Below the pieces are notes generated by a model that worked only from the letters and a program-made list of their open reading frames with translations, searched no databases and was not told where the DNA came from. Shown in pieces: positions 48,701-61,548 of a stretch of DNA of 64,000 bases. The first letter of the stretch is position 1, and every line of letters starts with the position of its first letter. This DNA is from Trogon surrucura (taxonomy: Eukaryota > Chordata > Aves > Trogoniformes > Trogonidae): positions 24,014,501 through 24,078,500 of the forward strand of contig CM036621.1 in assembly GCA_020746105.1 (NCBI GenBank), read 5' to 3'. Made by a program: the position numbers and the translations under genes.

Positions 48701-48876
48701 GGATTTTTTTTTTTATTTTAACTAACATTGTTTTTTATATTACCTAACAGTCTGTCTGATTTTTAGCTGGCTCTTATATAAAAAGCCTTTGGCTCGTTAA
48801 GCGTGTAAAACCGCATGAAATACACTGGCATTTCAGTAATCTTCGTTACACATTCAGACCTTTTCTCTTTCTCCAG
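42103..48876 (+). other. SAMD8: SAMD8 intron 1
   Basis: An intron of about 6.8 kb separates the non-coding first exon from the first coding exon. The first ~600 bases belong to the CpG island; the rest is AT-rich. A TA/CA microsatellite-like patch lies at 43,562-43,590. No CR1 copy and no other gene is seen. The frame at 42,899-43,282 has no recognisable domain. Confidence 0.65.
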
Positions 48877-48877
48877 T

Positions 48878-48931
48878 ATGTTAACAGGTCAATTTAATTG
48901 GCAGCTAGAGAAGGACGATGGCGGGCAATAA
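48878..48931 (+). promoter_or_regulatory. uORF overlapping the SAMD8 start codon
   Basis: The second exon starts at 48,877 and its bases 2-4 are ATG, with A at -3 once spliced to exon 1. The 17-codon frame ([17 protein letters not shown]) is out of frame with SAMD8 and stops at 48,929-48,931, 11 bases past the A of the SAMD8 ATG at 48,918. A ribosome that starts here would pass the main start, so this could lower SAMD8 translation. The effect is inference; the frame is read directly. Confidence 0.7.
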
Positions 48932-51900
48932 CCAGCTTTGCATTCGGCGTTGGACTACCAAGAACGTGGCCAAGTGGCTGAAGGAAGAAGGCTTCTGCGA
49001 ATATGTGGACGTTCTGTGCAATAGACACAGGCTAGACGGAATTACGCTGCTGACACTTACGGAATATGATTTACGATCCCCTCCTTTGGAAATCAAAGTC
49101 CTGGGGGATATCAAAAGGCTGATGCTCTCCATCCGCAAACTACAGAAGCAACATATTGATGTCCTGGAAGAGCTGGGCTACAGCAGCGATGGTCATGTTG
49201 GCACAGTGTGCCCAAGTGTTGGTTCGCTACAGGGGGCAGATTGGTTTTGTAATGGTGAAGTACCTCGGGACTATGATGGACCAATGACTGACTTGAATGG
49301 CGATCAGTATCAATATGCAAATGGCAAAAACAAACACTCAGCACGGAGACTGGACCCGGAGTACTGGAAGACAATTTTAAGTTGTGTGTATGTCTTCATA
49401 GTGTTCGGCTTTACATCATTCGTTATGGTTATAGTACACGAGCGAGTACCTGACATGCAAACATATCCACCTCTGCCAGACATATTTTTAGATAGGTAAG
49501 AAATTTTCTTTTAAAACAGATTAGTAACTTGATGATGGTTAAGTGTCTGCTGTCTTTTCTTTATTCTCAAAGTTTCATATGCTCTTGAGGATGCCTCTGC
49601 AAAATAGTTAAGTGTAGTAAACCTTTCTGCTAAGATTGGAATTCGCATCAGTTAGACACACCGATTGAGTCTTCTCAGGATAAAATAAACTGAGCTGTTG
49701 TTCTATGCAGTTTGTAATTAATTCTACATCTTTAGCTAATCACAGCACAGTAATTAATTTGTGCATCCTCTCATTCTAATAAAAATGGTGATGGTCAGCT
49801 GGCATAAATAAGCACCTCTGTGCTTTTTCTGAAATCCAGATGCTGCTATGAAGCTTAACATGTCAGTATTGAATAACTTGATGAAGGAATATTTTGGTCA
49901 GACTGTGAGCAAGGAGAGGGAAAAGGAATAGCATGGATACTGTATTTTTGCTGTCTCCCCACTGCCAGCTTGTTGAAGACGGTTTTGGGAAACTCTGAAG
50001 TAGACTGAATAGACCAGCATTTTTTAACCATAGAGCATGTGTGTACTAAAACACTGTTGTGATTTACGTGTACCTGCTCATTTTTTAAAGAAAATACTTC
50101 AGGCAGAAATGGGACACAGCAGCAAAGGTAAAATTCTGGTTATTGACTACAGATGTGATAGGGGATAAATGCTGCCTTTGAGGAAGTGTACTTGCACCAT
50201 AGAGAACTTGCTACCTAGAGAGTTTTAAAAGACAGGACAAACTGCTGAAGAATTCAGTCTTTGTGAGGTACTTATTCCTGCCAGTAATTTCCATTTTCAG
50301 TAACGGTTTTCATGAAGTCAGTAGGAGTCTAGTCTTTTGTGTAAGTGTGCAGAATCCCCCATAAATTTGGATAAAACTCATCACGGATGAACTACATCCA
50401 GCAGAGTGGAAGAAGGGAGAGAGGATGGGAGCTGTGGTATTGCTGGATTTTGTTCCCTACCATGGTATTCAGTGGGCAGCAGAGGGATGGGGGAGGTCAG
50501 AAAGCAGCAGCTCACAAGACAATGGGAAAGAATTACTACAAAGCTCTAGGGTTTGAGCAGGCTTTGCTACCCCTTTGTATCGGGAGGAACACAAAACTGT
50601 GAGGAGCAGCCTCCTTTGAAATCTGTTGACCTGTATTTTGGTGAAATTGGAGACTGCAAATGGTTGCTGGTGTCTTATGTGTGCAAGAAGGCCTTAAATC
50701 TTTTGACAAGCAAGGCTAAAAGGTTTCCACCTAGTGATTATCACTGAAATCTAACTTTGAAAATACTTTTTATCTTCCCAAATACTTTTGTGTGCAGTTC
50801 TGCTTTGTTAAAAGTGTTTAGTATTTTAGGCTTTGCAGCATTTCGTTGATTGTGTTGATATGGCATTCTTGTAAGCGTAAGCAGCATAATTGACATGGTG
50901 CAAATTTGTCAGAATGAAAACGGTGTTGGGAAATGACGGTAGAGGAACACATTCTGTTAGTAAATCACACGTGTAAATTAAGGAAGCATGCTGGAGATTT
51001 TTCTTTGACTTAGTGAATTCTGTGTAAGTGTCTGCTGAAACTACATCATTAGAAACGAGATTTTGTAATTAAAAATCAATTCAAATTCATTTAGTTTAAC
51101 AAAATAGTTGTTTAATGTCAGATTAATGCAGGTTAATTTCGTAGTTAGAACTTCGTATTCCTTTATTCTTTATTCACAACACTGAAGCTGGAAACTGAAA
51201 TTAAGCCTTTGTATTGTAACTTTCTTGCTTCATCGTTTTTTCAGCGTCCCTAGGATACCATGGGCTTTTGCTATGACTGAAGTATGTGGCGTGATTCTGT
51301 GCTACATTTGGCTGTTGGTTCTTCTGCTTCACAAACACAGGTACGGTATATAAAATTCAAATGAGCTGGTACTTCAGAGGAAGGACTACCAAGAATTTAT
51401 GACAATTGTTTAAGACTTTCCATTCAATAGGAATTTTGTAAGGTTCTAATATGGTCCTGGTAAAAAGGATTACTCCTCGTGCAAAGGAGTAATCTGAATT
51501 TACTTTTCTACCAGATATGTGTAATATGTGTACCAGAGAGTTGTCAGTATATACTCTCATGTGGCAACAATTTTATGTGTAATAAAATCCTATGAGAAGA
51601 AGTTTCACAGGATGACTGAGCCAGCCTAGCAGCGTGCTGTTGCTGAAGGATAGAAAACAGTTGTGTGTGTGTGTGTGTGCGTATTTTAAGTTAAATTTTT
51701 ACCTGTTTGCCAACAGAAGGTACGAGTGCCAAAGCTAGAATAGCTGCAGAGGAGTGGAGCTGTACCTTTTGGTGACAGTGAGCTTGCTACAGTGTCTCAC
51801 ATTGTCATGTGGATCCATACCTTTTCAGTACTACTTTGAACAGCAAAAAAAAATTTTTTGCTGTGAAACATGTAACAATCATGAAGGGACTTCATGGGAT

Positions 51901-54270
51901 TAAGCTGGGGTGATGGGAAATGTTTTTATCATAATTTTCCCGATGTAAAAATACAGTATGTTAGGATTCTTGCAGTCAGTTCCTATGTACTTTTCCCAGG
52001 TCCATACTTCTGCGAAGGCTATGCAGCCTCATGGGGACAGTGTTCTTACTACGTTGCATTACAATGTTTGTTACCTCACTCTCTGTGCCAGGCCAGCACT
52101 TGCAGTGTACTGGAAAGGTAAAAACTTCAAATGCTTTATATTATTTTGCTTGTTTTCTTTTTGAAATGTTTTATTTAAGAGACCATTAAGATTGTTGTGA
52201 CCCTAACGTTAGATGTGTGTTTGTAAGAACAGTGTTGTTTCTCTCCTATTCCTCTCAACGCCCTGTCATTGATTGCCCTTATGCAGGCAAGATTCCTTAG
52301 TGATCATAGAAACACTTCTCGCCTCGGAGAGGAGGCAGCTACTGAGGGAAAGGTGTTCTGAAAATTTCACTGTAAACCAAAGAGAATATATTAGAGAAGT
52401 GTGCAGTTAAAATACTGACTTTATGAAGAAAGGCTGAAAGTGGAGTAATTGCTTATTTGTTTTAGTGGATGTGTGGTTTTGAAAAAAATCAACCTATTAT
52501 TATTTCACCCCTTCTGATAAGGGATATTCCACACAACATGGGATTTTATGATTTTATTCTAACTTGAGCTTCAATGTATTGGAAGCTTGACAATAACACA
52601 TTAGGAGGTTGAATGTGTTCAAAAAAAGGTGGCACGCTCTGCATATAGATCACTTGCAACAAAAGACTTGCTCTAAATTCCAGTATTCTTCAGAGGTATG
52701 ATGAATGCAATTAGTAATTGTAGTTACTAATGTGACTCACTGCCACAATGAAATCCAAGTATGTGCTAACCTGGATTTTAATGAAAGACTCACCCGTATG
52801 AAGTGCTGTACAGCTAAGTTGAAGGACATAGTGAACGGGTAGTGGGGCTGGAACTTACCTGAGGTTAATGTCACTGTCTTTTAGTTGTACGGCAATGTTT
52901 GGGCAAAACTCCGACGGGCATTTGCAATATGGAGTGGCTTTGGAATGACTTTGACTGGAGTACACACGTGTGGAGATTACATGTTCAGTGGCCACACCGT
53001 CGTCCTGACCATGCTCAACTTCTTTGTCACAGAGTGTAAGTACGGAGTGTCAATACTTAAATGCCCTGAAGTGTTAAGAATATGTACTGCCTGCTCTCAG
53101 CCAAGGGTGTGAGAGTGCAAATACTTAAACGTCCTTAAGTGTTAAGGAATATCTGCTGCTTAACCTCCTCAAGAAGTCCAGAGTGTACCATTTAAGTGAA
53201 CAAATATAAATTCAGATCACTGTGCTCTGTCTCAGGTTTGTGACAGTTCACTTGCAGACAGGAAAGGAACAGCACCATCTAGATTAATGCAAGGATGAGT
53301 AGGGCGTGTTTGAAAGAACACGAGCCAAGAAAATTGAAAGGCTTTTCTAGCCTGCTACTGGAAGGGAAGATACTTAGGGTTGTCTGTATACAGACTGCAG
53401 CTGGCCCCTGTTAGGCAAAATACTCAATTAGGTGGCTGAATGTTTAGTATATTCCGTAAAGCTGAAATACCAGACCTCATAATGAGTGAGAATATATGAA
53501 ACAATAGTGATTTTTCATAAATACAAAGTGTGATTTGATACGTTTTATAGCAAGCTAGAATGATTAGTTTGAGTTCACGTATGACGGAATGACTGCAATA
53601 AGAGTAATGTATGTTCTAATACATTTTCCCCTTGCTACATGGAAAAGACATGATTTCCATTAAAAAAGATTGATTGGACAAAGAATTCTGCTTTACATGG
53701 TGCTAAATCATTTTAGGATGCTCTGTTAATCCAGAAATGCATAATAGCTGTATTCATAAATGAAGTCATAAAGTGATAAACATTTATATCCTGTGTGGTT
53801 GCTTTCGTTGGAGTTATTTGACCTGTAAATTTAAACAGTGTTTACAGATGAAAACAGTAACTTATCACATAAGAAGAAAAATCCGCATAGAAACTTGTAG
53901 TGTCTAGGCCTGCATTTTGTAATGACACAGACTTTTGAGACATTCAAGACTTTATTTTTACCTAGATACGCCAAGAAGCTGGAACTTCTTGCACACCTTG
54001 TCCTGGGTCCTGAATCTCTTTGGAATCTTCTTCATTTTGGCTGCACATGAACATTATTCTATAGACGTCTTCATTGCCTTTTACATCACTACAAGACTCT
54101 TTTTGTATTACCATACGCTGGCTAATACTAGAGCGTATCAACAGAGTAGGAGAGCAAGGATCTGGTTTCCTATGTTTTCTTTTTTTGAATGCAATGTTAA
54201 TGGCACTGTTCCCAATGAGTATTGCTGGCCCTTTTCAAAACCTACAATACTGAAAAGGTTGATTGGCTGA
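48918..54270 (+). CDS. SAMD8: SAMD8 / SMSr, ceramide phosphoethanolamine synthase, complete
   Basis: ER membrane enzyme of the sphingomyelin synthase family; it makes ceramide phosphoethanolamine and acts as a ceramide sensor (family knowledge). The coding exons are 48,918-49,495, 51,245-51,340, 52,000-52,117, 52,885-53,035 and 53,966-54,270, all GT-AG. They give 415 residues, the length of the human protein. A SAM domain (about 10-78, [18 protein letters not shown]...) is followed by a soluble linker. The membrane part has its first span at about 152-173 and the next in exons 2-3. The lumenal catalytic triad is complete: His301 in [10 protein letters not shown], and His344 and Asp348 in HEHYSIDVF. 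The C-terminus is [13 protein letters not shown], cytosolic. The start ATGG has A at -3. Exon boundaries were set by keeping the frame and the known protein sequence continuous. It points away from the DUSP13 cluster. Confidence 0.97.
49496..51244 (+). other. SAMD8: SAMD8 intron between coding exons 1 and 2
   Basis: Non-coding; donor GTAAGA at 49,496, acceptor TTTTTTCAG ending at 51,244. No repeat or nested gene is seen. Confidence 0.8.
51662..51679 (+). repeat. (TG)9 microsatellite in a SAMD8 intron
   Basis: Nine TG units in the intron between coding exons 2 and 3 (51,341-51,999). The rest of that intron shows nothing further. Confidence 0.9.
53041..53165 (+). repeat. Imperfect ~60-bp direct duplication just after a SAMD8 donor
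   Basis: Two similar blocks, about 53,045-53,102 and 53,109-53,165, share GAGTG-CAATACTTAAA, GAAGTGTTAAG / TTAAGTGTTAAGG and GAATATSTRCTGC. They start within ten bases of the donor GTAAGT at 53,036, in the intron before the last coding exon. The remaining intron (to 53,965) shows nothing recognisable. Confidence 0.7.
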
Positions 54271-57200
54271 AGAGTGTGTGGGTTAAGTCAGATTTTTATG
54301 AAGCGTTATGACTAAGATCCTGCAAGGCTTACTAGTGGGGGGGATGCTAAATAATGTGGGGTTTTTTTGCGCCGTGATCTCCTCCTTGTCTTGTTTCTTA
54401 TATTCTTAGCCAGCAAACAGGGTTCACGTACTTCACAGAGATGTGTTTTGTTTTGTTGTTGCTAAAATAGAAAACAATGGAGAGACTGGTAAAGGCTGTG
54501 AGTGAGTCATGAATTTAAACCAGAATACTGTTACCCTTAGTAAGGTTCTGTGTGAATGTTAATGTAACTTTAACCTCAAATATGTGCTTGTACTGAATAT
54601 AATATACCCTTTACAGGTGCAAATAATCTCCGTTACCTGACGTGACAGCCTTTACATACACTGACTAAAAAATACGAACTTTAAAAGAAAGACTTTTTTT
54701 TAAAAGTCATAAATGTAATTTTCAAAACAAACTCTGTGTATACTTAAAGATTGAGGAGTACTGTGTCAGAATGAAGAAAGCAGTATAGTTTGTTGCTAAA
54801 AGGGTCTCTTAACTGTTAAATAACAAGTCTTAAAGTAAGTATAAATGGTCTGCATACAGGTTGCCAAAACTGAAAGTCTGCCTTGTGGCTGTGCCGTGAT
54901 GATGTTTTTTTAATGAGAGCTTATTTAGTCTAGTCTATCAGTTGTCTGTATGGTTGTTCTAGCACTTGGAAGTTTTCCCTTTTGTGTTTAAATAAATGAG
55001 TTAAAGTAAATGCTACATTCACTGAAAGTAAAGTTAATTTAGCTTTAGTGAGTTTAAGGCCACTAAATAACTTCTGTGTGGTTTTAATTGCTTTATACTG
55101 AAACCTGTGCATGCTTTTTAGGAGCAGCTTTTTTGCATTGGAAAAACAGAACCGTTATTTTCCTATATCTTACTGTCCCATAAATGGATGGGGAAAATGC
55201 ATGTAGTAACTCTTTCAGGAAAAGAAATAATAGTGAGTATTGGAAATACTGCTCATATTGATGTATGTTCTAGCACTCTGGTGTCAACAATATGGTGAAT
55301 ATCTCTGGGTATATATACACAGTGTATTTGTTTATATACGCATAAACACACACAGTATATGTTCTTCTAACAAGTATGAAGAGAGACTAGTTCCTAATTT
55401 AAGTTGCTCGTTTACTACACTTAAGAGGTAAAAGTACCGTAAGCAGGTGACTTCTGTTTAAAAGAATTAAAACAAGCCACAACAAAACACCCCCAAAAAC
55501 CCCAAACCAACACTCCAAGTCTGCAATGTGTAAGCAAGGGTCACACAGTGATCTCTTATACAGTGGTTTGTAAGGGGACAGTATTAATGTTGGCTGTAGA
55601 GACTTGAAATTAGATTTATGCTAAATGAAAGCTGCTCGGTAAAAGGTGCAAATCGTAAAAAATGCTACAGACCTTTGAATTTGGTTATTGCAATTTCAGG
55701 ATAGGTGGTGTGCATAAAAGGTAGCATAATTCAGCTTTGGAAAATTACACGAAGTGTTTGCAGCTTTGTACAAGCTGACTTAGTGGCCACAGTGGACTTA
55801 ACATTTGTACGAAAAAGAATCCCTTCAGAATTTTGCAAGGCAGTTTTTTATTTGGAGGCTTGTAACCTACTGTGGGCTTCTCTTTTTTTTTTTTGTATTG
55901 CTTTTGTAGACCTGGATTGTAATACCTTGACTATCTTCTGCTTTTTGTAGTATATTACTTTTTGTAACTTAATTTAGCTCCTATTCCACAGAGGAATTGT
56001 GCATCTTGGAATATCTGTGCCAACTGTATTGAGCACACACACATTGTACTATTCTGCAGACTTTTATATTTGTAACATTCCAACTTTTTAGCAAAGTCGC
56101 AGGTTTAATACTACAATCTGCCGTAGCCTGATGGCTCTTGCCATCCCAATTGTGGGACTATGCTTACACTTAAAAAAGAAGATATTCTGAAAGATTGAAA
56201 AAAAGACATTTCATTTGCAGTTCTTACCTTTCTGATTTCAGAAAGGCAATTTGAACATTCCTCTTGAGACTTTATAATCAAAGAGCTCTATTTGTTAATT
56301 TATATTTTCCTTAGCAATGCACACACAGCTATGAATGCTATTTTTGTAAACTCTAGGAAACATCTGCTCTCAGGATGTGCAGGCTTGTGTTCTGAGTTAA
56401 TCTGTAGTTGAACTTGCAAAGCTGTTCATTCTGAAAAGAGCCATGTCAGTGCTAACTGGCATAGCTGTGTCTAAACTGAAAAAATATTTTGCAACTTAGA
56501 CATGCAGGAAAATTTTCAAGTACAGCCCAGTGCAACACTGTTTACATAAAGTAAAGCTGTCATTTCAATACTGTTTTTTTTTTAAATACAAAGTTCATAG
56601 ACTTTGAAACGTAAAGCTTTTCTTTGTTCTAATCTAAGTTTTCAAATTCTGTTAAGTAAATCCATGTTTTAAAGAGGCATTGCCTACCAGTGTTTTTTAA
56701 AGGAAGCCTGTTCTTTTGTGCTGTTTCCCTTGATGCTATATATCTAAGTTTAAGATAAGTAGTATTCGGAGGTTGTTTTTGTGAGCATTGAAGTGGGTTA
56801 AAACATTGGCAGGGTAATTGTCCTCATCTACTTTAGAAGTTCATTTTGTCTGTCTATAAACACACAGGAGGAAAGCTTGAAATGGGTACCAGACAGAAAA
56901 ATCCAATCTCGCATGCAAAAGAACACAGGTCGTTCTGCAAAGTCGGTAATGCAGGCTTTATTATTAATTAGATGGAAACAAGGTGCGAGTAACTGACAGG
57001 CTTAAAATTCTGTACCTTCTTTTTAAAGAGTCAGTGTTTTAAAGCATTTTGCTGCTTCTCTGCTGCTGACGAGCAATTCTAAGTGAAGGCAGCAGAGCAC
57101 TGTTGGGCCTTGGATTTAATGCCGAGTGTGTCTGGGGTTGTCCTCCCTTATGTTCGTGCACTGGTCCTTGTGCTGTCCTTTGACTTGCTGCACCTCTTCT

Positions 57201-58118
57201 GTGCAAAGTCATCTTCTGAGGTCTGTGGGAGTGCACGCATCTGAATTCAGAGGAATGAATTCATTATTCCGTCACGTCAACGAGTGCAAGTGTCCAACAA
57301 CGTTAGTCTAGTGCCACAAAGTGCACAAATTAATCAAGTAAAATGTTAACCGAATAACTCTGGATATGCAAAAGAAATGGTGGGTTTTTGTTTTTTTTTT
57401 TTGTAGTTTAGCAAATATAGTAATGTTTGAGACTTGACAATAGTCTTCAGCTCTTCCATCAGTTTGGGGACATGGATGCACGTACTTGCATAGATAGACA
57501 TGCAGGCACCCTCGCCCCCTCCTCCTGTATTTTTTTTAAGTTCTACCATATGAAAAAGCTTCTTAATAATAGTTTTCTTAAACTTTTTGCCTTTAGCTTT
57601 TCTTTTCTGGAAAGTCCCTTAAACTAGGGGGTTTATGACATTGCATCTGCTTACAGAAATTAGACTTTCATAGATGTGTTTTTTTTTAGCGAACTCTTAT
57701 TACACTGACAAAAGCTGACGGAAGGATCTTTAAGGTTCTTCCAACTGTTTTTGAATAATGAATTATACAGAAACGTTCCATATATGCTAATTATCTTAAT
57801 GTCTTCTGGCAAACAAGGTAACAGTTACACAAAGTGTTGGTGCAGAAATGTAGATGGGTTTGAAGCATATAAATGTCCAAGACTAGCAAAAATTAGAATC
57901 TGTAAGTGTACTGCTTTTGATTAAGCAAGGGATGTGCTTAACTTTAAGCAAATCACTAAATACTCTTGACTCCAGTGAGTGCTACCATTTTAGTTTAAGG
58001 GTTTTCCTGGATAAGGCCAAGTGCATTCTGTGCATGGTATGCTGCTACAGTAATGGAAGTGGGTAGTGTCACTTTCTTTTTGGTTTTTCCCAATTTATTT
58101 CCCCCTCATTTGCCATAA

Positions 58119-58198
58119 AATAAAACATTCCAGTATTATTTCAAAGAAATTGCTACTTAAGTGAGAGAATAAATTTGTAAAAAATGCATCAAAATAAA
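58119..58198 (+). terminator. Cluster of three AATAAA poly(A) signals
   Basis: AATAAA at 58,119-58,124, 58,168-58,173 and 58,193-58,198 on the SAMD8 strand, about 3.9 kb after the stop codon. This is a probable site of 3' end formation. A further signal at 59,610-59,615 would give a longer UTR. Confidence 0.45.
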
Positions 58199-58762
58199 AC
58201 CTTGATAATTAGATGCTTTAAGAAACGAGAGTCAGTTAAATTTGAAAACCAAAAAAGTTACCTTTTGATGCAAGCATGTTAAGATTATTTAGAAGTATCA
58301 GAACTCTTCAATGAGGATAAAGACACAGGTTCCTTTAATCTTCTTTTCTGTATGGCTGTGTCTCATGTAGTGCCAAAAAGAGTATTGAAGGTAAAGAGGG
58401 CTGAGTTGAACTCCAGGCATCAGTATAAGTCTTTTGTAACAGCTAATATCTCCTTGGGTTTTTCAAGCAATGCTGGCATACTTAGTGCTATACTTGTTCG
58501 TTACTACTTAGCTGTTGTTTTGACATCCACTGGATTTTCAAGCACTAAAACTATCGTGGAGCTGAATCTTAACCATTAAATATGCATTTGAAGGAGCAGT
58601 CTTAAAAAAAAAAAAAGTAGACTTTGTGGACCTGGAGTATAAGGAAAGTAACCTATAACAACTATGGTAGTTTGTCATCCTGTCCATGTAGTTTATACTG
58701 AAGAGTTGGGGAGAATTTGTGGTAATGTACAGGCAACACTGATTTTTCTGGTTTTTTTTAAT

Positions 58763-58818
58763 AGTCTAGGATGCTTTTATAGAAACTTGATCTGTAACTA
58801 CAAAAAGCATCCTAGTCT
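58763..58818 (+). other. Strong inverted repeat (16-bp stem, 24-base loop) in the SAMD8 3' UTR region
   Basis: AGTCTAGGATGCTTTT at 58,763-58,778 is followed by AAAAGCATCCTAGTCT at 58,803-58,818. The second arm is the reverse complement of the first with one mismatch. The loop is 24 bases. Beyond the stem, after one mismatch, two more A-T pairs form. It could be a structured UTR element or a short precursor hairpin, or the trace of an inverted duplication. No named RNA family is recognised. Confidence 0.75.
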
Positions 58819-59635
58819 CTTCAAGATGAAAGTATATTTGGCAGAAGTCCCAGCAATGAACCAGCTTACCCTCTGAATTGTTTTGTCCATGTAGACTATC
58901 AATCAGGGGTTAATTAGTAGATCATCAATGATTCATATAGATTAGTATTTCTGATTTATCTTTGACGTTGTCATTATTCTAATTGAAACAGTATATTTTG
59001 TGGGGTGAGAAGAAACCCTTTGGAATGAACCTACTGATGTTTTCTTCATTATATGAAGAAAAACACCAAAACCCCCCCTCACAACCCCTCAGACACTACA
59101 GTATTGTGAACACTGAACTTTCCGTGTAGCAATATCCTGCATGCTTACCATTTGCATCATAAGAAATTTGCAGTGAGTATTATGTACATAATTCAGTGAT
59201 GTGCACATTTTTAAAACCAGTTTGTAATAGGTATGTGAGAACTTAACATGATGTGGAGCACAATAACCTGACCTATTAGCCCAGTGACTGTGTACTTAGA
59301 AAGACCAACTGTAACTTATTTTTGTTCTTTCAGTTCAGTTTTATCAAATATGAGAAATTTTCAAATGTGGGAAACCACAAACTGCACTGTACGTGGTACT
59401 TAATCGGGATGTAGGAACATGACTTTTCACAGTGAACAGTTACACGTTTTGTTCCCACAGAGAAAATAGTATTACCTAATGGTTAGAAGGTATGCCAGTG
59501 AGGTTTAAAGGGAGTATTGTAAATAAGTAAATATTGTTTTGATTCTAAACTCAGATTGAATTAATATATTGTTTTATATCTGTTGTTAAAACATATTTAA
59601 AAGTACTAAAATAAAATGTTTGAAAGATGACAGAC

Positions 59636-61109
59636 GTTTCATTTACTTTATATGAAAAGCGATGGCTCGTTATCTCTTTTACTGTTGTGACCATAAAAGC
59701 ATACTTGAGTAATCTAGGGTTTAAAGTTGGTTTTCCCCAAAAACTCTGTTTTACTGCTGTGAAAATGCATAATATGTATATTGGTGTGCTTGATGTTTTT
59801 GCCAGTTGTAAATTGTTTTGGCAAATCACTTATTTTTTTTTTTATTAAGAAGTTAGAAGATCTATTCCATCATGTAAGATCTTAGTTGTGTAAGACAAGA
59901 GGGCTTTCAAAGACTCTTCAGCTGAAGTAACTTTAGTGTCTCTAGGTGTCTGTGGATAGTGCTACAGTAAATCTACAGTCTATAAAAACTGTAGAAAAAA
60001 ATTACATGCTTTTCTACTGGGTTTTTATGTTAGGCTTGTTCTTGTTTTCAGTTGTAGATTTCAGTCATCTGATATGTGAAAGGATGTACACTCATTCCTT
60101 TGGAGAAACTTAAAACAGTATAGCAGGTATGCTGTGCACCCTGGAGTTGTATGTTCATATTTGTAAATGGCAATTTTGAAATATATTTTGTGACCTTAAT
60201 CCAAGTAAAACATTCTTCGATTAATGTAAGCCAGGTAAACTTAACATACTGAACTGCTGGAAATTTTTTTTTGTTTACCTCTCTCTGAATTATAAGATCT
60301 TAATCAAACTGAGAATTTAGAGAAAGAATTGTGAATATGAAGCCCTTCCTCAGTTTGATTTTTTTTTTTTTTTTAAATTTATTAATCAGTTGTTAAAGAC
60401 TGGGTTCAAAAAGAAAATTGGGAGTGGCAGTACATCCGTCTCAAAAAAAAACCAAAGACAAAGTTAAGATGGAGAAGGAAAAGCAAAAGCGTAAAGTTTC
60501 AGTGGACTAGTTGCCAAATTCTTAACTGTGGCCTGTGGTCTGATATTCTGGGAAGCAGTAGTAGGTTTTGTACTAGGCAACTTTAAACAAGTATGTACTT
60601 TGTGTGTTGTGAAACAGATTGGGAAAACTTCCAGGGAAAATAGCTGCAGGCTTCCCAGAATAGGTTACAATACTGCATAGAGATGTCAACTTTGAATTAA
60701 AAAAAAAAAAAATCTTTCCCCCAACTTTAACTTGCACTTCTCAGTGTTACTACTACAACCAAAGCTAGAAAGAGAAATAATTGCTGCTCTCTGTAATGAA
60801 GAAATAAAATGGAATCTATGTAGAGGGCTTAAGTTTGGTGTCAAAATACAGGGGAAACACCTCTCGCTAGCCTATGCTTTTATTTGATAGAAGGATCTGG
60901 GGATAATCAACTTCAGATTGTCCTTCTTGGACCACCTTGTTCAGGTTTGTTTTCAAAACTCATAGGGAAAATGTACAGAACACAAACTACTCTCCTGATT
61001 ACTTAATTACCAGAAACTACCTTTAGAATCTGCAAACTATTTATATCATTGCACCCTATCTCTTTGTTCACTGAACTTCTCCAAGGAAGGAGTTTACTCA
61101 TCGGGAAAG
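59636..61109. other. Downstream flank of SAMD8
   Basis: No gene is seen. Homopolymer runs are at 60,359-60,374 (T) and about 60,699-60,711 (A). A further AATAAA at 60,803 could be the most distal SAMD8 end. Confidence 0.5.
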
Positions 61110-61548
61110 CTGCTGAAGGGTCTAGAGCACAAGTCTGATGAGGAGTGCCTCAGAGAACTGGGGTTGTTTAGCCTGCAGAAAAGGAGGCTCAGGGGAGGGA
61201 GACCTTATCGCTCTCTACAACTACCTGAAAGGAGGTTGTAGTGAGGTGGGGATTGGTCTCTTCTCCCAAGTAACAAGCAATAGGACATGAGGAAATGGCC
61301 TCAAGTTGTGTCAGGAGAGGTTTAGATTGGATATCAGGAAAAGCTTCTTCGTCAGAAGGGTTGTCAAGCGTTGGAACAGGCTGCCCAGGTTAGTCGTGGA
61401 GTCACCATCCCTGGAGGTATTTAAAAGATGTGTAGATGCGGTGCTAAGGGACATGGTTTAGGGGTGGACCTGGCATTGCTAGGTTAATGGTTGGATTTAA
61501 TAATCTTAAAGTTCTTTTCCAACCTAAACAACTCTATGATTCTATTAA
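61110..61548 (+). mobile_element. CR1 LINE fragment (ORF2 end plus 3' tail)
   Basis: The hallmarks of CR1 run in order: AGGGTCTAGAGCACAAGTCT, the 'aactggggttgtttagcctg' phrase, CTCTCTACAACTACCTGAAA, CTTCTCCCAAGTAACAAGC, ATGGCCTCAAGTTGTGTCAG, AGGCTGCCCAGG, and finally TTCTTTTCCAACCTAAACAA and CTCTATGATTCTAT. It is 5'-truncated, with the 3' end preserved, and is the best preserved and so probably the youngest CR1 in the window. Confidence 0.95.

Larger units (their letters stand above)
54271..59635 (+). other. SAMD8: SAMD8 3' UTR, with alternative ends
   Basis: The long AT-rich stretch after the stop codon has no other gene, which fits the long 3' UTR known for SAMD8. Candidate poly(A) signals AATAAA lie in a tight cluster at 58,119, 58,168 and 58,193, and again at 59,610 and 60,803. 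A Pumilio-type motif TGTAAATA is at 59,518. The long isoform would include the hairpin at 58,763-58,818. Which signal is used cannot be read from the sequence, so the right edge is approximate. Confidence 0.6.
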
